DNA from: Clostridiales bacterium
GTDB lineage: Bacteria; Bacillota; Clostridia; Lachnospirales; Lachnospiraceae
Direction of reading: 5' to 3'
DNA length: 11,918 nucleotides
Assembly (NCBI GenBank): GCA_021203115.1
Contig: JAJQBV010000058.1
Span: 1-11,918 of the forward strand
Under the pieces are notes generated by a model. That model ran no database searches. It worked only from the letters and a program-made list of their open reading frames with translations, and was not told the DNA's origin. Every line of letters starts with the position of its first letter. Within the stretch, counting starts at the first letter, position 1. Shown here piece by piece: positions 6,782 through 11,918 of this stretch. A program made the translations under genes and the position numbers.

Positions 6782-7840
6782 ATGTCCAGGATTACGTTAT
6801 ACAACGAACCGCCGATAGCGGTTACTTCTGTGCCGAATATTTTTATTGACGAATACATGGCGCAGGCCAACGGTGAATATGTCAAGATCTATCTGTACCT
6901 GCTTCGCAGTGTCAATCAGATGGAATGCAGTTTTTCATTGTCCCAGATTGCAGATCACTTTGACTGCACGGAGCGGGATATCCTGCGCGCGCTGAAATAC
7001 TGGGAAAAGCTGCACCTCTTCCGTCTGGAATACGACGACGACCGGCGCCTGTCCGGCATCTGTTTTCTGACGGATTACTGCCACGAACAGCAGCAGGCTC
7101 CAAAGGAGCTGCCCGCGGACACAGCCGACCGCTTTATCCGCGCGACGCTTCCGGACAAGCCCTCCTACACACCGGATGAGCAAAAGAGCTTCTGTGAGAA
7201 CAGCGATGTCCGGGAGCTGGTATTCATCGCGGAACAATACCTGGGACGGACGCTGAATCAGACAGACTTAAACACCCTCTTTTTCTGGTATGATGAACTG
7301 CACCTTTCGGCGGAGCTCATTGAGTCTCTCATCGAAAACTGTGTGACCAAAGGTCATACCAGCCTCCGCTACATGCAGAAGATCGCCGAAGATTATGCAA
7401 AAAAGGACATCCGGACCGTGGAGGATGCGCGCATCCTCTCCAACCGGGACTCGGCTGTCTACACGGCAGTGATGAAGGCTTTCGGCATACGCGGACGCAA
7501 TCTGATCCCCGCCGAGATGAACTATCTCCGGCAGTGGAGCGAAAAGCTCGGGTTCTCCGTCGAACTGATCGCGGAAGCCTGCACACGCACCATCAACGCG
7601 ATTCATGAGCCGAGCTTCGGATATGCCAATACGATCCTGAAGACATGGCATACGCAGGGTATACATACGCTGACTGAGGTACAGAAAGCGGACGAAGCCT
7701 ACCAGCAGTCGCAAAACCAGCGTGCAAAGCGGCCTGCGGCTGCCGCGGCATCTTCTCCCAACCGTTTTATCAATTTTAAGCAGCGGGAGAACAATTACGA
7801 TGAGATCCAGAAGCGCCTGGTTCAAAACTCATTAAAGTAA
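6782..7840 (+). CDS. DnaD/DnaB-type primosome protein (DnaD domain)
   Basis: Probable replication-initiation or restart protein that helps bring the helicase loader and replicative helicase to DNA. I start it at the ATG at 6782 (352 aa). A longer frame from a GTG at 6746 would overlap the predicted -10 and has no ribosome binding site, whereas the chosen ATG follows a purine-rich GAGAGAG. Residues about 32-95 look like the DDBH1 winged helix. Two DnaD-like (DDBH2) repeats follow: about 140-212, ending YMQKIAEDYAKKDI, and about 225-298, ending YANTILKTWHTQGI, which fits the family YxxxIxxxWxxxGI motif. An Ala/Gln-rich linker (about 305-325) leads to a conserved-looking tail (NRFINFKQRENNYDEIQKRL). 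One winged helix plus two DDBH2 repeats is the layout of B. subtilis DnaB rather than DnaD, and like dnaB it is followed directly by a DnaI-type loader gene, 18 bp downstream. Confidence 0.85.
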   Translation: MSRITLYNEPPIAVTSVPNIFIDEYMAQANGEYVKIYLYLLRSVNQMECSFSLSQIADHFDCTERDILRALKYWEKLHLFRLEYDDDRRLSGICFLTDYCHEQQQAPKELPADTADRFIRATLPDKPSYTPDEQKSFCENSDVRELVFIAEQYLGRTLNQTDLNTLFFWYDELHLSAELIESLIENCVTKGHTSLRYMQKIAEDYAKKDIRTVEDARILSNRDSAVYTAVMKAFGIRGRNLIPAEMNYLRQWSEKLGFSVELIAEACTRTINAIHEPSFGYANTILKTWHTQGIHTLTEVQKADEAYQQSQNQRAKRPAAAAASSPNRFINFKQRENNYDEIQKRLVQNSLK

Positions 7841-7858
7841 AAGGCAGAAGGAGCGGTT

Positions 7859-8836
7859 ATGTCTCTGACCAACACGCAATATGATGAAATCATGCGTTCC
7901 TACCAGGATCGGCAAATGAAACGCCGGCATCTCATTGCCGACCGCAAAAAAGAAGCTGCCGACCGGTCGCCGCAGCTTGCCGGCCTCGATGCCGAGGTCG
8001 CCAGATGCAGTGTATCCAGAGTAACCCGTCTGTTAAACGGTGAGACCGGGGCGCTCACAGGGGCTTCAGACGAGATTGCCGCCCTTTCCGCCCGGCGGGA
8101 GGAGCTGCTCGCTTCACTCGGATATCCGGCAGACTATTTTGAGCCGCCCTATGACTGTCCGGACTGTCAGGACACCGGTTATATCGGGAACCGCAGATGC
8201 CATTGCTTTCTGCAGGCGTCCATCGATCTGGTCTATGCGCAGTCCAATCTCACCTCCATACTGGCGGAGGAGAATTTCTCACACTTCTCCCTGCGGTATT
8301 ATGCGGACGACCTCTATGCCCTCGGCTCGACGGTCTCCTCGCGGGCAGCAGCGCAGAACGCCTGTTCCAAATGCCGCCGGTTCGCAGAAGAATTTGACAC
8401 AGAGTATCAGAATATCCTGCTCTTCGGGGACACAGGTGTCGGAAAGACATTCCTTTCGCACTGTGTGGCAAAGGAGCTCCTCGACACGGGACATTCAGTA
8501 ATATATTTTTCCGCCCAGCAGCTTTTCGACCGTCTGGCGGAGCATGCTTTCCGCAGAGACACCGCGGCGGCATCGGATTACAACAATATCTTCGACTGTG
8601 ATCTGCTGATCATTGATGACCTGGGAACGGAGATGGCCAATACATTTACGTCGTCCCAGTTTTTTGTGTGCTTAAATGAACGAATCCTGCACCGCAAGTC
8701 AACGATCATATCCACCAACCTGGGTCTGCAGGATATTGCTTCCATTTATTCTGAGCGTATTTTTTCCAGGATTACAAGCGACTTTCTGCTTCTCCATCTG
8801 TTTGGAAAAGATATAAGGATACAAAAAACATTTTAA
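7859..8836 (+). CDS. DnaC/DnaI-family AAA+ replicative helicase loader
   Basis: Cytoplasmic ATPase expected to load the replicative helicase onto DNA with the upstream DnaD-type protein. At 325 aa it matches the DnaI/DnaC loader size. N-terminal residues 1-95 are helical and charged. A cysteine cluster follows, CPDC (100-103) and CHC (114-116), probably a zinc-binding site like that in the DnaI N-terminal domain. The AAA+ core has Walker A GDTGVGKT (190-197), Walker B LLIIDDLGTE (249-258), a sensor-1 segment STNLG with Asn287, and arginines in ERIFSRI (300-306) that could supply the arginine finger. IstB-type transposition ATPases share this core, but no transposase gene is nearby and the primosome neighbour argues for a loader. 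AAGGAG lies 5 nt before the ATG. Confidence 0.9.
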   Translation: MSLTNTQYDEIMRSYQDRQMKRRHLIADRKKEAADRSPQLAGLDAEVARCSVSRVTRLLNGETGALTGASDEIAALSARREELLASLGYPADYFEPPYDCPDCQDTGYIGNRRCHCFLQASIDLVYAQSNLTSILAEENFSHFSLRYYADDLYALGSTVSSRAAAQNACSKCRRFAEEFDTEYQNILLFGDTGVGKTFLSHCVAKELLDTGHSVIYFSAQQLFDRLAEHAFRRDTAAASDYNNIFDCDLLIIDDLGTEMANTFTSSQFFVCLNERILHRKSTIISTNLGLQDIASIYSERIFSRITSDFLLLHLFGKDIRIQKTF

Positions 8837-8841
8837 GGAGG
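8836..8841 (+). promoter_or_regulatory. Ribosome binding site of the PRPP synthetase gene, overlapping the preceding stop
   Basis: AGGAGG begins at the last base of the helicase-loader TAA (8834-8836) and lies 11 nt before the ATG at 8853, a rather long spacing. The arrangement suggests that ribosomes ending the loader gene may reinitiate here. Confidence 0.6.
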
Positions 8842-8852
8842 ATTTATCCCAA

Positions 8853-10046
8853 ATGCATGACGACAAGAGAAACCTGAACTCCATCCCTGTCGGCTCCCTC
8901 GGTATCATCCCGCTGGAAAGCTGCCGCGAGCTCGGAGATGCTGTGAATGACCACCTTGTACGGTGGCGGACGATCCGGCAGCATGAGCATGAGAACGATA
9001 TCACTTTCCGGGGCTACATGCGCGAATCCTATATGATTGACGCCTCCTGCCCGCGTTTCGGCAGCGGCGAGGCGAAAGGCCGTATCGAGGAGAGTATCCG
9101 CGGATATGACCTCTTCATACTGGTAGATGTCACCAACTACAGCCTGACCTATAAACTCTGCGGCATAGAGAATCATATGTCTCCGGATGACCATTATCAG
9201 GATCTGAAACGTGTCATTGCGGCTGCCGGCACAAAGGCAAAGCGGATCACCGTGATCATGCCCTTCCTCTATGAGAGCCGCCAGCACCGCCGCACTGCAA
9301 GGGAATCCATGGACTGTGCCCTCGCCCTGCAGGAACTGGTCAACATGGGTGTGGACAATATCATCACCTTCGATGCACACGATCCGCGTGTCCTGAACGC
9401 GATCCCGTTGAGCGGCTTTGAAACGGTACAGCCTTCTTACCAGTTTGTAAAAGGGATCCTGGGGGCATGCCCGGATATCAAGGTGGACAACGACCACCTG
9501 ATGATCATCAGCCCGGATGAAGGCGCCACGGGGCGCGCCGTCTTCATGGCCAGCGTCCTCGGTGTGGAGATGGGCATGTTCTACAAACGGCGGGATTACA
9601 GCCGCATTGTAGACGGTATGAACCCCATTGTCGCCCATGAGTTCCTCGGCTCCTCCCTGAACGGAAAGGATGTCTGGATCATCGACGATATGATCTCCTC
9701 CGGCGGCAGCATGATCGATGTCGCCCGGGAGCTGAAAAAGCGGAATGCGGGCCGGATTTTTGTCATCGCGACCTTCGGTCTTTTCACAAACGGGCTGGAG
9801 AAATTCGACAAGGCCGTGGAGGAGGGACTGATCTACCGCGTTGTCACAACCAACCTGACCTACCAGTCGCCGGAGCTGCTTTCCAGACCGTATTACATCT
9901 CCTGCGACATGGCAAAATACATCGCTTACATCATCGATACCCTGAACCATGAGGCATCGATCAGCGACCTCCTGAATCCTTACAACCGGATCAAGACACT
10001 GATTAAAGCCTATAACAACCAACAGGAAATTGACGATCTGGACTAA
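8853..10046 (+). CDS. prs: Ribose-phosphate pyrophosphokinase (PRPP synthetase), divergent long form
   Basis: PRPP synthetase transfers pyrophosphate from ATP to ribose 5-phosphate, giving PRPP for purine, pyrimidine, NAD, histidine and tryptophan synthesis. At 397 aa it is about 80 residues longer than the usual enzyme of about 315 aa. Family landmarks are still readable: GEAKGRIEESIRGYDLFI (72-89); MPFLYESRQHRR (136-147) in place of PYARQDR; FDAHDPR with His176; SPDEGATGRAV (220-230) in place of SPDxGGVxRA; KRR (245-247), corresponding to the catalytic-loop Lys/Arg; and the PRPP-binding loop IIDDMISSGGSM (276-287), where the normal enzyme has DDMIDTAGT. A segment of about 15 residues near 100-112 appears inserted relative to the classical form, and the C-terminus is extended. 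It is encoded 16 bp after the helicase loader and probably co-transcribed. Function rests on motifs; altered regulation or substrate use is possible. Confidence 0.85.
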   Translation: MHDDKRNLNSIPVGSLGIIPLESCRELGDAVNDHLVRWRTIRQHEHENDITFRGYMRESYMIDASCPRFGSGEAKGRIEESIRGYDLFILVDVTNYSLTYKLCGIENHMSPDDHYQDLKRVIAAAGTKAKRITVIMPFLYESRQHRRTARESMDCALALQELVNMGVDNIITFDAHDPRVLNAIPLSGFETVQPSYQFVKGILGACPDIKVDNDHLMIISPDEGATGRAVFMASVLGVEMGMFYKRRDYSRIVDGMNPIVAHEFLGSSLNGKDVWIIDDMISSGGSMIDVARELKKRNAGRIFVIATFGLFTNGLEKFDKAVEEGLIYRVVTTNLTYQSPELLSRPYYISCDMAKYIAYIIDTLNHEASISDLLNPYNRIKTLIKAYNNQQEIDDLD

Positions 10047-10059
10047 AAAAGTATGCAAA

Positions 10060-10093
10060 AAGAAGCACCGGAAAATCGAATCCGGTGCTTCTT
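10060..10093. terminator. Bidirectional intrinsic terminator between prs and the HPr-like gene
   Basis: AAGAAGCACCGGA (10060-10072) pairs with TCCGGTGCTTCTT (10081-10093), a perfect 13-bp stem around an 8-nt loop. On the minus strand the stem ends in a T-rich run (CTTCTTTTTGC) and on the plus strand in CTTCTTATTAT. It sits between two convergent stop codons (10046 and 10108) and should end both transcripts. Confidence 0.9.
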
Positions 10094-10107
10094 ATTATAC
10101 ATCCAGT

Positions 10108-10365
10108 CTATTCCTGTCCGCGCAGAAACTTTACCATCGCCTGTAAGGCATCCTTCTCATCATCGCCGCTGGCCTCAATACAGATCTCACTGTTGCCCGC
10201 CCGGCAGAACGCCATAACTCCCATGATACTCTTGGCATTCACCCGGTGCGTCTCATCCACCAGCATGATGGTGCTGGTAAACTGACAGGCCACACGAACC
10301 AGTTCCGCGATAGGGTTCTCATATTTTCCGGCGATGTCCTCAATAACAATCTCCTGTTTGCTCAT
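10108..10365 (-). CDS. HPr-family protein lacking the active-site histidine (Crh-like)
   Basis: The 85-aa product has the HPr fold signature, most clearly VNAKSIMGVMAF (42-53), matching the HPr Ser46 region exactly in position and sequence, and the later ASGDDEKDAL (65-74). The active-site loop GIHARPA of HPr reads GKYENPI here: residue 15 is Tyr instead of the phosphorylatable His, and Arg17 is Asn; Pro18 is kept. The protein therefore should not carry phosphate from enzyme I to sugar permeases, but could still be phosphorylated on Ser46 by HPr kinase, as is known for B. subtilis Crh (Gln15). A role in carbon catabolite regulation is inference. GGAGG stands 10 nt upstream of the ATG. The gene lies 135 bp downstream of gdhA on the same strand and ends at a strong terminator. 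Confidence 0.85.
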   Translation of the reverse strand: MSKQEIVIEDIAGKYENPIAELVRVACQFTSTIMLVDETHRVNAKSIMGVMAFCRAGNSEICIEASGDDEKDALQAMVKFLRGQE

Positions 10366-10397
10366 ATATACTCACCCTCCGTTTTGTAGACTTCTAT

Positions 10398-10426
10398 AAT
10401 TTAGCGCAAATTCGGTGATTTTACAA
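10398..10426 (-). promoter_or_regulatory. Possible promoter for the HPr-like gene
   Basis: On the minus strand TTGTAA (10421-10426) and TAAATT (10398-10403) are spaced by 17 bp, each matching 4 of 6 consensus bases. It would place the start about 25 nt before the ATG. Read-through from gdhA is the alternative. Confidence 0.35.
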
Positions 10427-10473
10427 GCACAATTTTTGAAATCGTTATTTTATAAGAATCCGTCTGCTATTTC

Positions 10474-10489
10474 TGCATATAATTATGCA
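10474..10489. repeat. AT-rich inverted repeat downstream of gdhA
   Basis: TGCATA (10474-10479) and TATGCA (10484-10489) form a 6-bp stem with a 4-nt loop, 12 nt after the gdhA stop. No T-run follows on the minus strand, so it is a poor intrinsic terminator. It may instead stabilise the gdhA mRNA 3' end. Confidence 0.4.
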
Positions 10490-10500
10490 AGTTGAACATA

Positions 10501-11847
<1,347 letters not shown>

Positions 11848-11871
11848 CTAAAATTAAATATACACATCAAC

Positions 11872-11915
11872 GAACTTATTTTATTACAGAAAAACGAATA
11901 CTGCAAGAACTTATT
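11872..11915. repeat. Direct repeat GAACTTATT upstream of gdhA
   Basis: The 9-mer GAACTTATT occurs at 11872-11880 and 11907-11915, 35 bp apart (start to start), flanking and overlapping the predicted gdhA promoter. The spacing is not far from a whole number of helical turns, so a regulator could bind both, but chance in AT-rich DNA is possible. Confidence 0.35.
11878..11906 (-). promoter_or_regulatory. Predicted gdhA promoter
   Basis: On the minus strand TTGCAG (11901-11906) and TAAAAT (11878-11883, 5/6 to consensus) are spaced by 17 bp, putting the start about 35 nt upstream of the ATG. The remaining bases to the window edge contain no gene that I can see. Confidence 0.5.
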
Positions 11916-11918
11916 ACG

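Noticed and set aside
8844..10058. 404-residue minus-strand frame mirroring prs
   Set aside because: It covers prs almost exactly and its residues mirror the reversed prs codons. prs has clear family motifs and a ribosome binding site, so this is a shadow despite its length.

Overview
The window looks like an ordinary chromosomal segment of a low-to-mid-GC Gram-positive bacterium, most likely a Lachnospiraceae-type Clostridium relative. This rests on the strong AGGAGG ribosome binding sites, the extended -10 promoters, the DnaD-type primosome protein, the PrsA-like lipoprotein, the long divergent PRPP synthetase, and a hexameric glutamate dehydrogenase close to the Clostridium symbiosum type. 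Base composition is GC-rich for the group (about mid-50s % by eye). No mobile element, CRISPR array, tRNA or rRNA was seen.

Left part, minus strand (1-5126): pth (peptidyl-tRNA hydrolase) and mfd (transcription-repair coupling factor) overlap by an ATGA and form one operon. They are followed by a PrsA/SurA-like lipoprotein with its own -10/-35 that runs off the left edge. The lipoprotein carries what looks like a degenerate parvulin domain. Centre, plus strand (5267-10046): murC (cell wall synthesis) is transcribed divergently from pth; the two promoters lie back to back around a perfect 12-bp palindrome. After murC comes an intergenic region with several DnaA-box-like motifs. It is followed by a tight three-gene cluster: a DnaD-domain primosome protein (winged helix plus two DnaD-like repeats), a DnaC/DnaI-family AAA+ helicase loader with a cysteine cluster, and a divergent 397-residue PRPP synthetase. 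A strong bidirectional hairpin terminator closes the cluster. Right part, minus strand (10108-11835): gdhA (probably NADP-dependent glutamate dehydrogenase) and, downstream on the same strand, a small HPr-family protein whose active-site histidine is replaced by tyrosine while the regulatory Ser46 is kept.

Functionally the window combines translation rescue, DNA repair, protein export folding, peptidoglycan precursor synthesis, replication initiation, nucleotide precursor supply and ammonia assimilation. I see no dedicated novel system. The points most worth a second look are the Crh-like HPr paralogue lacking His15, the DnaA-box-like cluster in front of the helicase-loading operon, the primosome pair resembling B. 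subtilis dnaB-dnaI, the divergent PRPP synthetase in that operon, and the apparently catalytically dead foldase domain.
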